The notes beneath the pieces are model-generated. The model was not told where the DNA came from, ran no database searches, and was given only the letters and a program-made list of their open reading frames with translations. Below are positions 53,634 through 64,000 of a DNA stretch of 64,000 bases, piece after piece; position 1 is the stretch's first letter; each line of letters starts with the position of its first letter. Source of the stretch: Selaginella moellendorffii (Eukaryota > Streptophyta > Lycopodiopsida > Selaginellales > Selaginellaceae); the NCBI RefSeq assembly GCF_000143415.4, contig NW_003314304.1, forward strand, positions 811,367-875,366, written 5' to 3'. A program made the translations under genes and the position numbers.

Positions 53634-55849
53634 CTAGAGATTTATGGCCAAATCCATCACCACTGCTCGCAGAGTCTCCAGAGGCAGAGGTCCCAGGAAC
53701 CTCTCACTAGCTGGAGCACTGGCCCCGGAAGCAGCAGCCGTGTCGTCTGACCCGAAAGAGTAGAATCTCAACCACCAGTTGATGCAGTAACCAGATGGAG
53801 CGGCCACAAGCGATACCAGCCCGTTGTTTTGTATGTTGAAGACGATGCTCAGGAAATCTCTTTTCACTCTCGGCCCCAGCAGCACGGCCTCCTCTTCAAG
53901 CCACCCGATGACTTTCCCCGCGATCTGATAGTAACAAAGTCAGAGACGATGACGCTGGGAAGGAGTGAAAGATGAAGGAAGCTGTTTCCTTTACCTGTGT
54001 GAGCAGGAAAAATGGAAGCTCTGAGACGCTGCACACGCAGCTTTTCATCCCAGTTGACTCTTGTCCGGACGCGCCCAACGGCATGCAGCCATCAAGCCCC
54101 TCTATCGAAAGAATCTCCTGGCGAAGAACTAGCGTGCACTGGAATGTAGCGCTGGTTTCACGAACCAACGCGTTCCATTCCAGATGTTTCATCTGACCTC
54201 CATTCATGATGGCTTCCGGGATGTCGAAGTAAACATCCCAGGCCGAGACGAAAGGCCGCCATGTTGGATGAGATCGAAACCACAGCTGTGGAACTTGCAG
54301 AACCTGAAACACCAAACTTTAGCATCCATCTTCAAACAGATGTCGGTACTAGGACTTACCAGCGTGTCCAGAAGCGAAACAATCTTGTCGCCGGCGCTTC
54401 TGTGACGAGCAAGGACGGAAAAGTTCTTCAGCAGGTTCGCTGGCTCCTCCTTTCCAGTCCCAGCTCTAGGCCCAGGTGCGCTTCTTTGTACGATGCTTGC
54501 TAGCAACATTGAGTAGAATCCCTGCTGCAAATAAATTCTGAGGCTGCCTGCCAAAGGCAGCCTCTTGACGTCGACTTCTTTCAAGGCGGCATCGTTTGCA
54601 GCGTCGTCCTCTACAAGCCTGAAGAATGACGCTATCGAAGGACCCGCGCCAATATCTAGAGACGATTCGCCAATCTCATGCAGGCTCGTGGCCGACGAAG
54701 GTTGGAGAACATCCCGACACAGGCATTCAAATATCTGCAAGCGAAGATCGCTGGTGAGTTTAAAAGAAAGTTACAAGAACTTGAGGCATACCAGCTCGTC
54801 AAATATTGATAGCTGGATATTTCGGAGTCGATGGTTTGCTGAGCTTGTTCCCTCGTCAGGGTCTCGATTGTCTCGTCTCCGAGGTGGTTGCTCTAACTGC
54901 TGTTTGCTCGTGTATTCTTCTAACTCGCGACTGAGATAAACCTGTAAGGTTGTGATAGTTTTTCCAGCGGGGATTTGCACGGAGAGCAGCCCATTTGCAT
55001 CCTGGTTCACTTTGATCAATGTCCACGCAGCAGTACGCGAAGAAGATATCAAGCTCGGGTCCACAGATAGAGGAAACGACAAGTCCATGAGAAAACCAGC
55101 TTTTCCTCCAGGACCCGCAGAGACACCACGCTGGCGTTTTATCTTCCAGTTTCTTTGCAAACTGAGAAAGAAAAAAGCATGTTAAAAGAACAAAACCGCA
55201 GAGAGAATGATCTTCAAGTCACAGCGTACCGCATAAGAGCTCCATAAAAGACCGATTCTCTTTCGACTTGGCGCTCCAGAGACTTGGCATTGCGCTTGAG
55301 ATAACTCGCAATTTCCTGGAACAAACTATCATAAGATCTAGAACGAAAGAAACTCACAAAGCTCACCTTGTAACTCCGAGACTTTGAAGCCGTTCGCAAC
55401 GCTAAATCAGCACCAGCTTCGTTTGGGAGTGGCTTGGGTTTCATCATATGGGTCACTGTGAGCGCCTCATTGCTCTCCACCTAGAGGATCGAAGAAGAGA
55501 TTAGAAAGAAAAAATTCCATGGGAGCGAACTTACATGAGCTATGAAATCCAGTAGCGTCATAAGCTCTTCCCTTGCTTGATGGAAATGCTCGATGAGACC
55601 CTGCCACGGCCACTGCGACGCTCCATCCTTGCCGCTCTTGCTCTTCTTCGCTTCCTTCTCGTCGGGCCGCTCGAAATCCAAGCTCTGGAGAAGCGACAAC
55701 GGCTTCTCGTCTTGCGAAGATTCACTACAATCAAACGATCAAGCAAAGCTCTTCCAACAGCGGACTTACGGCGGATAGAGCTCGATTCCCGACTCCTCGA
55801 GCGCGAGCACTCGCTTCAGCGGCAGCGAATCTAGCGTCACTTTCGCCAT
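53634..55849 (-). CDS. MED17: Mediator complex subunit 17
   Basis: MED17 is a head-module scaffold of Mediator, which links transcription factors to RNA polymerase II. Translation begins MAKVTLDSLPLKRVLALEE at 55849, the conserved family start, and ends MDLAINL at 53634. Minus-strand exons give DFERPDEKEAKKSKSG, WQGLIEHFHQAREELMTLL, LQRNWKIKRQRG (a conserved block), DLSFPLSVDP, IFDELIFECLCRDVL, LFRSHP-like WFRSHPTWRP, WDVYFDIPEA, and INWWLRFY near the end. About nine exons have short introns. The gene starts only 76 bases from the PAM68 stop codon on the same strand. Confidence 0.9.
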
Positions 55850-55925
55850 TCTTGGTTAAACCCTAGCTCTCACATTTGCGAAGAACCCTAAAATTTCGAG
55901 CTCCTATATACATTTCCCTTTAGAG

Positions 55926-56507
55926 CTAGTCGTCGTCCTCGTCGCGCTTCTGCCACACGAGATTCCAATTCACGCGCGCTTCGTCCCACCCCAGTACCGA
56001 TCCCTCGCGCAGCGGATCCCAGCTCGTCGACACCACCGCGTACAAGATCCCAAATCCGGAGAGCCCGAACAAGAGGAAGGAAGTGATCATCGGCAAGACT
56101 TGGGGGAATTCCATCCTGAGCGCCGATTTCGCGAAGTAGTAGGCCGGGAATGCGAGGAATCCGGTCCCCAGCGGCGCTCCCACCGTCACGATCATGCGCT
56201 TGAGCATCCGATTCGTCACAACCTCTGGCACGGTATCGTCGTCCTCCTCTCCCTTGGCGGACGATTCTTGCCCCAAATTCGAGGTCGTGGCGATGGAGGA
56301 AGAAGGAGAAGAGGATGATTCGTCCCTCTTCTTGCTGGAGCTGGGGAGCTCTCCAAAACCCTTGGGCGCGGATTTGAGGGCGCCACAGCGAATCGACGAG
56401 CTATAGCTCCTCCTACCTCGAGATTTCGGCCGATCGATGCTCGCAGCAGTGGCGCCAGTGTAAGAACAGGACGGAATCGAGAGGAGGAGGCACGATGACG
56501 ACGCCAT
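55926..56507 (-). CDS. PAM68: PAM68-type chloroplast photosystem II assembly factor
   Basis: PAM68 helps early photosystem II assembly in thylakoids. The intronless frame of 193 residues starts MASSSCLLLSIPSCSYTGA, a Ser/Arg-rich, acid-free transit peptide. It is followed by a Ser/acidic linker and the family core: VPEVVTNRMLKRMIVTVGAP, two membrane helices (LGTGFLAFPAYYFAK and ITSFLLFGLSGFGILYAVVS), and STSWDPLREGSVLGWDEARV with NWNLVWQ. The family motif SSWDPxREGS is intact. The gene is head to head with the cysteine synthase, with 87 bases between the start codons. Confidence 0.9.
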   Translation of the reverse strand: MASSSCLLLSIPSCSYTGATAASIDRPKSRGRRSYSSSIRCGALKSAPKGFGELPSSSKKRDESSSSPSSSIATTSNLGQESSAKGEEDDDTVPEVVTNRMLKRMIVTVGAPLGTGFLAFPAYYFAKSALRMEFPQVLPMITSFLLFGLSGFGILYAVVSTSWDPLREGSVLGWDEARVNWNLVWQKRDEDDD

Positions 56508-56594
56508 GGCCGGCGTCTCTCCGCGTTCTTCCTCCTATCTATATAAGCGACAAAGCGATGAGAGAGACGAGGTTGACTAGGGCGCTTTGTTTCG
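56508..56594. promoter_or_regulatory. 87-base divergent promoter, PAM68 / cysteine synthase
   Basis: The whole interval between the two start codons is 87 bases. It contains a TATATAAG-like element at 56540-56547, oriented for the plus strand. Both 5' leaders must be very short, or one transcript starts inside the other gene. Confidence 0.6.
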
Positions 56595-58155
56595 ATGGAT
56601 CTCCTGGAAATCCCCTCCATCGCTCGCATTGGATCTGGAGGCGAGGCTGCCAGTCCATTCTTCTCGATCGATCGCAAATGCGATGGAGGAGAAAGGATCC
56701 TTGGAAGCGCCGCGGAGGTGAGAAAATGATCTTATCCTTCGTTTCAAGGGAGTTTACTTGGAATGGCTTAGCTTATCGGATGGACGCCCCTGGTGGAAAC
56801 CAAGAGAATCTCTGCCAAGGAAGGAGCTCTCGCGAGGATCGTCGTCAAGTTGGAAGGATATCAGCCTGGATGCTCCGTCAAGGATCGCATGGCTCTGTCG
56901 TAAGTGATTCCATCTTTCATCAGAGTTCTTTAATCAAGGATCGCATTGCTCTCACTTTAGATCCACCAAAGTTCTTTAGTCAAGGGTCGCGTTCGTAAGA
57001 AACTTTAGATCCATCAAAGTTCTTTAGTTCTTTCATCAAAGTTCTTCAGTCAAGGATCGCATTGCTCTCTCCCAAGTAACTTTAGATCCATAAAAGTTCT
57101 TTATTTCTTTCATCAAAGTTAGCTCTTTCACCCAAGTTCTATCGGTTGTTTTTTCCAGGATGATCATTGATGCCGAGAACAAGGGACTCCTTATTCCTGG
57201 AGTGTCAACCATTGTGGAGCCAACGAGCGGGAACACTGGAATCGCTCTAGCTCTTGTAGCTGCAGTTCGAGGATATAAAGTCGTGGCCGTCATGCCTTCC
57301 AGCTACTCGATCGAGCGCCGGATGATTCTCAAAGCCTTTGGGGCTCAAGTCATCCTCACAGGTTCTTTCCACACATTGTTTTCTTAGTCTGAGGTTAACT
57401 TGTTTTGTGATGCCAGATCCTGCTCTAGGATTTGCCTTCTTGTTTGACAAAGCTCGAGAGCTAGCAAAAACACTTCCAAACGCGTGCATGCTGGATCAAG
57501 CCCAGAACCCATGCAACCCTCAAGCTCACTTCGATAGCACGGGTAAGATTTCAAAGAGTTCTTCGTTGCCTGGCTTCATCAAAGTGTGTCTTTTATGAAC
57601 TTCCAAGGTCCTGAGATCTGGGAAGACACGGCAGGCAAGGTGGACATCTTCATGTCGGGCTGTGGGACAGGAGGAACACTGAGTGGAGCTGGGAAGTATC
57701 TCAAGTCTCGAAACCCGGAAATCCAAGTCATGGCAGTGGAGCCGGCTGAGAGTCCAGTTCTGTCGGGTGGTGTCAAGGGGCCGCACGGGATCCAAGGAAT
57801 AGGACCAGGATTTATTCCAGACGTCACAGACACGAGCATCATCGATAGAGTGGTGACCGTCACTACGGAGGAAGCTCTTGATTGGACGAGAAGATTGGCG
57901 AGCGAGGAGGGCCTTTTGGTTGGAATCTCGTCCGGAGCTGCGTTTGCTGGAGCTATCAAGGTAAGCAATGCTTTGATGCGGCATGTTTTCAATCCTGGTT
58001 GATTGATTCTTGTTGTTTAGATCGCGAAAAGTCCTGAGAACGCTGGAAAGATGATCGTTGTGATACTTCCCAGTGCCGGTGAGCGCTATCTTTCCACACC
58101 TTTGTTTGCAGAGATTAGAGACGAGTGTGAGAAAATGGAAGTGATCTCAGCTTGA
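56595..58155 (+). CDS. Cysteine synthase (O-acetylserine (thiol) lyase)
   Basis: This PLP enzyme makes cysteine from O-acetylserine and sulfide. Six exons keep frame: 56595-56717, 56772-56899, 57159-57361, 57417-57542, 57608-57960 and 58021-58155, for 355 residues. Motifs are [18 protein letters not shown] with the PLP lysine, [54 protein letters not shown], and [13 protein letters not shown]. The N terminus [20 protein letters not shown] is about 40 residues longer than the cytosolic core and has few basic residues, so plastid or mitochondrial import is uncertain. It could also act as the related cyanoalanine synthase; sequence alone does not decide. Canonical LIGKTP is LIGWTP here. Confidence 0.92.
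56880..57158 (+). repeat. Degenerate tandem copies of an exon-intron junction inside intron 2
   Basis: The end of exon 2 plus its donor (TCAAGGATCGCATGGCTCTG...) recurs in intron 2 at about 56936, 56983 and 57051 as TCAAGGATCGCATTGCTCTC-like sequence, each with flanking CATCAAAGTTCTTTAG. The intron is 259 bases, against about 55-65 for the others in the gene. Confidence 0.8.
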
Positions 58156-59087
58156 TCTTGAGCCGCCGCTAAGATGGTGTTAAGATGGTGCGATCCTTGT
58201 GCTACAACAAACTTTAAGATTGGAAAGCAAACTTGGAGCAAACGAAAGAACTTTGGTTTCGTTAGATCGTGTCCTTCCTTCACCAGAGAAAAGAAGAAAA
58301 GAGAGAGAGCTTTGGGAAAACTTTCTGGCTATGGTGGCAGCATATTCCCTATATTCATGCCAGCCAGCAATGAAGAACATGGTCGCTATAGAAAAACAGC
58401 AGCTTTCCACCTGCGCAGACAAAAGAAGACTAGAAAAGAAAAGATCGAAGAAAAGAGAGTAAAGTTCACACAAACTGGCAGTAATCTGGCGACGATCAGC
58501 CTGAATTTGCGACTCCGTGTTAAAATCGTCACAGTCACGAGATTAAATTCGTGTCCACTGCCCAGGATTTTGTGCTCTTGATCCTTTGTTTTTGTCTGCT
58601 TGATTTGTTTTCTTGTGGAAAGAAAGAGAGAGTGAGAGAGAGAAAGAGAGAGAGAGAGAGGGTCTGAGCGAGCGAGCGAGGAAGAAGCAGCCATAGCCAA
58701 GTCCTTGCTTTGTTTTAGCTCGCCCTTTTCATCATTTCGTGGCATTGTTTGTTTGTTTGTTTGTTCTTATGTTGTCTCGAGGGAGAAAAGAGAAAAATGT
58801 GAGACGAGGGCGATGATGGGTTGTGGATCTGCGTCATGAATTCGTGTTTTTGCGCTAGTGGGTCGCTGCTCCTGCCAAAAAATCCCCGCGGCCTTTGGTA
58901 GTTGGAGCGTTGTTGTGTTCTTGTTCCTCGCAGCTTTTACCTCGCTCGCTTCCAGCGTTCATTCATTGAGCAAAAGCTTTCCTCTCTTCTTTTTCCTGGT
59001 GCGAAGAAAGAGTAGAGTATCTTTGGACAGTCGCTTGGTTCTTTAGGAAAAGAATGCGAGTCTAATCTAAAGAGTGATCCATTCGTC
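58156..59087. other. Spacer between cysteine synthase and receptor kinase
   Basis: This is 3' sequence of the cysteine synthase, then a GA-rich tract (58620-58665), a TTTG tetranucleotide run at about 58748-58765, and the 5' leader of the receptor kinase. No gene is seen. Confidence 0.5.
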
Positions 59088-62000
59088 ATGGAAGTTTCTC
59101 CAGCGAGAAGAGCGACGAGGTGGAATTGGAGGATGGTGGCTGTGGTTTTCATTCTCGCGGGGCTCTTCTTGCAAGCTCAAAGCTGGACAGATCCCCAAGA
59201 TGGTATGATCTTCCACTCTTTGTTTCAAGCATTTTGACAAGGTTGATGATCGTTGTTGCTTTCTCTTCCAGTATTTGCTCTCTCGGTTCTCTACGCTAGC
59301 CTGAATTCGCCACCACTGACTGGGTGGAGCATGAATCCCGTAGACCCGTGTGGAGAATTGTGGCAAGGAATTCAGTGTGCTGGCCCGAACATAACTGGAA
59401 TGTAAGTCGCTTTTCTCTTTGAAAGTTCTTCCACTCAAGCTTTTGCTTTTGGAACTTTCTTTTCTCTTCGAAACAATCATTCATTGAATCGTTTCCATCC
59501 AAAAGTCGTCTCTCTGGACTGGGAATAACAGGATGGCTCGGCTACGCGCTCTATAACTTCACTGGTCTCCTCACACTGTAAGGCTCCAATCGAGAATCTT
59601 GCTCTTTCTTGTAAGATGACTGCTCGTTTTCTCGATCCATGCTAAACTCTCCTATCTCTTTTTCTCGTTCTTCTCCAGGGATCTCAACAATAACAGCATC
59701 GGACAGATGGTTCCATATCAACTTCCACCTCGCATTCAAGAAATGTACGTAGTTTTCATTCATTCTTCCGTGTTGCTCTTGATATCTCTTTCGTATCTAG
59801 AAACTTTGCGAACAACGAGTTCACCGAGACACTTCCCTACTCAATGAAGGATCTTATCTCGCTGATAAGCTTGTAAGTTTTCAGGAGTTTTGATCCATCG
59901 AGAGCTTAAGTTTCGGTTTTTTTTTTTTTTTTTTGTTGTAGCAACATGAGCAACAATCAGATTGTCGGTCCCGTTCCAGACATGTTCCAATCCCTGACGA
60001 GTCTTACGAGCCTGTAAGTACTAAGTAGTTCTTGGTTCTATTCTCCAGGTTTTCTATTGATTTCTTTGATCCAGGGATCTGTCTGGCAACCAGTTTAGTG
60101 GTCCCCTTCCACCCTCCATGGGAGCTTTGACGAGCTTGATAACTTTGTAAGTCCAATCATGATCGCTTGGATCTTGGATCACAGTTTCTTACACTGTTTG
60201 ATCGTGTCAGGCATATGGAGAACAACTCGCTCAGTGGAGATATCGGCGTTCTAGGCCAACTCCAGCAGCTCCAAGACCTGTAAGTTACGTTCTTGCTCTC
60301 GAAAATCTCAAACACGAAATGTTGCTCCTTGTTGCAGCGATATCACAAACAATGGTTTCTCGGGACAAATTCCACCATCACTTCTCACGATTCCATCTCT
60401 CAAGTAAGCCATAGCTTTTCTTGTTCTGTTTCGAAAAAAATCATGTTTTACTTTCCGTCAGGATAACTGGCAATCAGTTTGGATCAGCGATTGTCATGGC
60501 TCCTGCGCCAGCTCCATTCCTTTTCGCTCCAGCCTCCGCTCCATCAATGCAAGTCTTGCAGCAGCCAAGCACGGTGAAACAGAATCCCGACCAGAAGTCT
60601 CCGCTCAAAGGCCCGGTTATATCAGGTGTGATGAGCAGAGGGAGTCGCCGGTACTGGAGCGCTGGAAAGATAGCAGGCGTGGTGGTGGCCTCGGCACTGG
60701 CTTTACTCGCAGGCTTGCTGGTAATTCTCTTCTTTTGCGGAAGAACAAACAAGGACGAAGAAGGAACCAACTCGACCAAAGACGAAGAGAAGCGAAGCTC
60801 CAAGAGTCATCCTCTCGTTGCCCTGGACAGAGGTAAGAATGTTTTGAGTATGAAACTTCTCATCGATTCTTTCTTTGTTCGGTGGATCAGTGTCTCGAGA
60901 GATGTTTGCGCAGCCAAAAGCTGACAGGCCTTTGACTCCACCACCCGCAGAAAAGAGCAAGCTTTCGATCGAAAAGAGCCCAGCCATGAAAAGTATTACA
61001 CCCACGCCAGGCAAAGCTTCCAAGCTCCAGATTGCCGTCCCTGCCATCTCCATCGCCGAGCTCCAAGCTGCGACGAACAGCTTTTCTCAGGAAAATCTGG
61101 TCGGAGAGGGAGCTCTCGGGAGAGTCTATAGAGCCGAGATAGATGACAAGGTAAAAGTTCTTGGCATTTTTTATTCCTCGTTCGTTATAAGCATCGGTTG
61201 TGTTCTTCCAGATTGTAGCTGTGAAGAAGCTCGACACTTCAGCACCTATGGTACAAAACGAGGACGAGTTCATCAAAGTGGTCTCGAATCTAGCGCGCTT
61301 GCGGCACAGTAACATCACCGAGCTGGTTGGATATTGCACAGAGCACTCGCAAAGGCTGCTAGTTTACGACTTTGTCGAGTATGGGACGCTGTTTGAAGTC
61401 CTCCATTGCTCGGATGAGTCGAGCAGGAGGCTTTCATGGAACCAAAGAGTGAAGATCGCCCTGGGAGCTGCTCGAGCACTCGAGTAAGAACTATTTCGTC
61501 AGCATCCTTCTTTTGATCATTAAATGCTTTTCACAGGTATTTGCACGAAGTTTATCACCCAGCTATAGTTCACAGGAACTTCAAGTCGGTCAACATTCTT
61601 TTGGACGAGGAACTTAATCCTCGAGTCTCGGACTGTGGACTAGCAGCACTCGCTCCTTACGGTGCCGAGCGTCAGGTATCCATCTCACTTTTCTTTTCAG
61701 TCTCGTCTTTAATCTCTTTTCTTCTTTCTCGATCGTCCTTATTGCAGGTTTCTTCGCAAATGCTGGTCTCTTTTGGCTACAGCGCGCCGGAGTTTGCCAT
61801 GTCTGGCGTGTACACTGTCAAGAGCGATGTTTACAGCTTTGGAGTGGTGATGCTGGAGCTTCTAACCGGAAGAAAATCGCTAGACAGGTAAAAGCTTGAA
61901 GAAGTTCTTCCATCCAAGAGTTTTATGTAAGTAAGCTCCAAACTTGAAACTTCCAGCTCGAGGAGCCGAGCCGAACAATCGCTGGTGCGATGGGCAGTGC

Positions 62001-62332
62001 CGCAGCTCCACGACATCGATGCCTTGTCGAGGATGGTTGATCCAGCACTCAAAGGAATCTATCCGGCCAAGTCTCTCTCCCGCTTTGCCGATATCATCTC
62101 ATCGTGTGTCCAGGTAAAAGTTTGCGTTTTGTACCAATGATCCAAGCTCGTTGGGTTTGATTCTCTCGCGCAGCCCGAGCCGGAGTTCCGGCCTCCAATG
62201 TCGGAAGTTGTCCAAGCTTTGGTGCGTTTGATGCAACGAGCGAGCTTGAGCAAGCGAAGGCTAACAGCAGACGATTTGGGATCCTCACAAAGGAGTCTAG
62301 ATCGTTACGAACCTTCAGATTCATCGGCTTAG
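59088..62332 (+). CDS. STRUBBELIG-receptor family LRR receptor-like kinase
   Basis: This plasma-membrane receptor belongs to the SRF/STRUBBELIG class. The start is [15 protein letters not shown] at 59088; the signal peptide spans about residues 14-32. The SUB N-terminal domain follows ([31 protein letters not shown]). Next are about six LRRs, each on its own exon joined in phase ([51 protein letters not shown]). A Pro-rich stretch ([16 protein letters not shown]) leads to the membrane segment ([20 protein letters not shown]) and the kinase. The kinase has GEGALGRVY and VAVKKLD, but HRNFKS in place of HRDLK and SDCGLA in place of DFG, as in other family members, which are regarded as atypical or inactive kinases. 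About fifteen short introns. The stop is at 62330-62332. Confidence 0.93.
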
Positions 62333-63061
62333 AGAAAAAAGAAATACTTAGATTTTGACAACATTGTATATTGAATATGGAAAATAACTTGATAGAGAAA
62401 GTTAGCTGACCTGGCCCAGAAGGATTATCATCAACATTAAATGCCTTGCAGTAATTTACAAATATTTTTCAAATGGTCCTTATTAACACACCTAGTAGAT
62501 AATGAAATTGTAAATCAGCTCAGGCAATTAAAAAATATTAATATCTCATGACACACTTTTTAAAGAATCCTTTAGTTAAAGTCAAAATTATAATTTAAAA
62601 GTAAAAAAAACTTGTTTGCGAAAATATTATAATTATATATATATATTATATTTTATATATATATACACATCCAACAAAATGTTTTGCATAGTTTTTGATA
62701 TATAGTAGTGGATATACCTAGGATGTTCTAATATCCTAGCCTTATTCCATCATCTAATATACATTTAAATAACAATATAAACCCTACTTAACCTGAAAAG
62801 ATTAATTATAGTAAGTATTTGAACCATGTTTAGCATAAATGCCTATGTGTTAGAATGGACTACCATGCGAGATGGTAGTACTAGAAAGTTTTACTACCTT
62901 CGATCACTGGGTTTTGAATCTAGAGTTAGGAGAACCACATCCTAAGGACATGATTGATTACTCACATGAGAAAAAGGATTAAGTTTATGTCGGTAGAGGG
63001 AGGGTATTTCTTTTCATGCTTGATCATCCACGACAAAGGAGAAAGAGAGTTTTGGAAGAGA
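62333..63061. other. AT-rich intergenic region
   Basis: This stretch is AT-rich, with a TATATA tract at about 62630-62665. I see no gene or repeat. Confidence 0.5.
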
Positions 63062-63755
63062 ATGGCGCAAGTGATGGTGATGGCAACAGCTTCCGGGAAG
63101 AGTTTGCTCGCTCATGGGCTTCATTCTGAGCAGCGCCTTCGGATTCGATGCTCCAGCTCGAGCAGTGACGAAGAATCGTCGTCGCCCAGCACAAGGTATC
63201 GATTTCATTGTCTGTGTGATCTGTTTGTGATCGATCAGTTTACCAGTGGGAGGAGCAAATTGGGGAGAGTGATCTTCTCAGCAATCGCAGCTGGAATTCT
63301 TCTCGCAGCTCCATCTTCATCTGATCCTGCCGACACCGTCGCCATCGCAGCTCCCTCTGGCGGTAGAATTGGAGGTCAGTCCTTCCGTTCCGCTCCAAGA
63401 ATGGCGCCAAGAGTGGCTCCACCGCCAAGATCAGCTCCTCCTCCTCGATCCGGCCCCAGAATCAACAATTCCAGGTAGACCCACTTTCGATCTTGACTTT
63501 CAAAAGCCAGTGATGGTGCGCAGGACAAACATCTACGTGAATCCTGGCTATGGCTATGGCGGCTATGGGAATCCATTCTTCGGTGGCGGATGGGGATTGT
63601 CCCCATTCTCGTTCTTCGCTCCGCCCGCTCCGGCAGTGGCTGTAGGCGTCGGTGGATTCGATTTCGTTCCATTGCTGCTGGGATTACTGGCCGTGGGATG
63701 GATCTCTAGGGTTCTTCGCAACAGGAGAGACGAGGACGAAGGAGATGATTACTAG
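63062..63755 (+). CDS. Plastid-type membrane protein with Gly/Tyr-rich and Pro/Arg/Ser-rich segments
   Basis: Three exons, 63062-63195, 63247-63474 and 63524-63755, keep frame and give 197 residues from MAQVMVMATASGKSLL. The N terminus looks like a transit peptide. A hydrophobic segment (VIFSAIAAGILLAAPSS) resembles a thylakoid-type second targeting signal. Then come SGGRIGGQSFRSAPRMAPR, a PPPRSAPPPRSGPR repeat, a YGYGGYGNPFFGGG stretch, a hydrophobic segment FVPLLLGLLAVGWISRVL, and an acidic tail DEDEGDDY. The SGGRxGGxSF phrase and the layout resemble DUF1517-type chloroplast proteins of unknown function; this is a resemblance, not a firm assignment. The second intron is only 49 bases. Confidence 0.75.
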
Positions 63756-64000
63756 TAAACAGAAATTTTTGTATTATAATCGCGTAAATATCTGACGGTC
63801 AATATAAGCTCAAATGGAAGGCTGTCGTTAGCGCTACGTGGCGGCATCCGAATGGTGCTAGGCTTGGATCCATCGTGGCCGTTGCTACGCTCTATCCATT
63901 TGAGGGATTATTGTGGCGGGCGTGGAGGAGGAGAGGCGAGGCGCGCGATCTTCGACCAGCGCCCAGGTACATTCTAGCTCAGATTTCTCGCATTCTAGCG
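63756..64000. other. 3' flank at window end
   Basis: The sequence continues past the stop into a GC-rich stretch that may be the 5' leader of another gene beyond the window. Nothing can be assigned. Confidence 0.3.

Overview
This is nuclear DNA from a land plant, most likely a lycophyte of the Selaginella type. The evidence is the plant-only gene content: PRAF, UDP-apiose/xylose synthase, PAM68, PTOX and NPSN remnants, a STRUBBELIG-family receptor, DRM and mTERF. The introns are very short, mostly 45-110 bases, the intergenic gaps are small, and there are many PPR remnants. The species is an inference; no database was searched.

Layout. Bases 1-9400 hold three intact genes on the minus strand: a PH-RCC1-FYVE protein (cut by the window edge), UDP-D-apiose/UDP-D-xylose synthase, and a plastid-type MATE transporter. 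Bases 9700-42150 are a gene graveyard. They contain tandem and inverted duplications and many relics: PPR, UDP-glycosyltransferase, GT4-like glycosyltransferase, plastid terminal oxidase, NPSN-type SNARE, histidine kinase, F-box/LRR, TAPT1/POD1, Ty3/gypsy reverse transcriptase, and secondary fragments of the AXS, MATE and DRM genes. A few genes in this stretch look intact: a 423-residue coiled-coil protein, a metacaspase-like protein, two near-identical genes for a signal-peptide-bearing protein with two alpha-crystallin (Hsp20) domains, and a small two-membrane-segment protein. Bases 43200-64000 return to normal gene-dense sequence: an O-fucosyltransferase-family protein, an mTERF, a PHD-finger protein, MED17, PAM68, a cysteine synthase, a STRUBBELIG-family receptor kinase and a plastid-type membrane protein.

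How they fit. Most intact genes are housekeeping and unrelated to one another: cell-wall nucleotide sugars, organelle gene expression, photosystem assembly, Mediator and sulfur assimilation. MED17, PAM68 and the cysteine synthase form a very tight block with gaps under 90 bases. The most unusual content is the tandem double-Hsp20 family. It has two full-length copies, one N-terminal-half copy and one C-terminal-half copy, all inside the rearranged zone. Next in interest are three NPSN-like copies that all lack the SNARE core, and a DRM gene reduced to its UBA half. Exon boundaries given to the base were checked by reading frame; relic boundaries are approximate.
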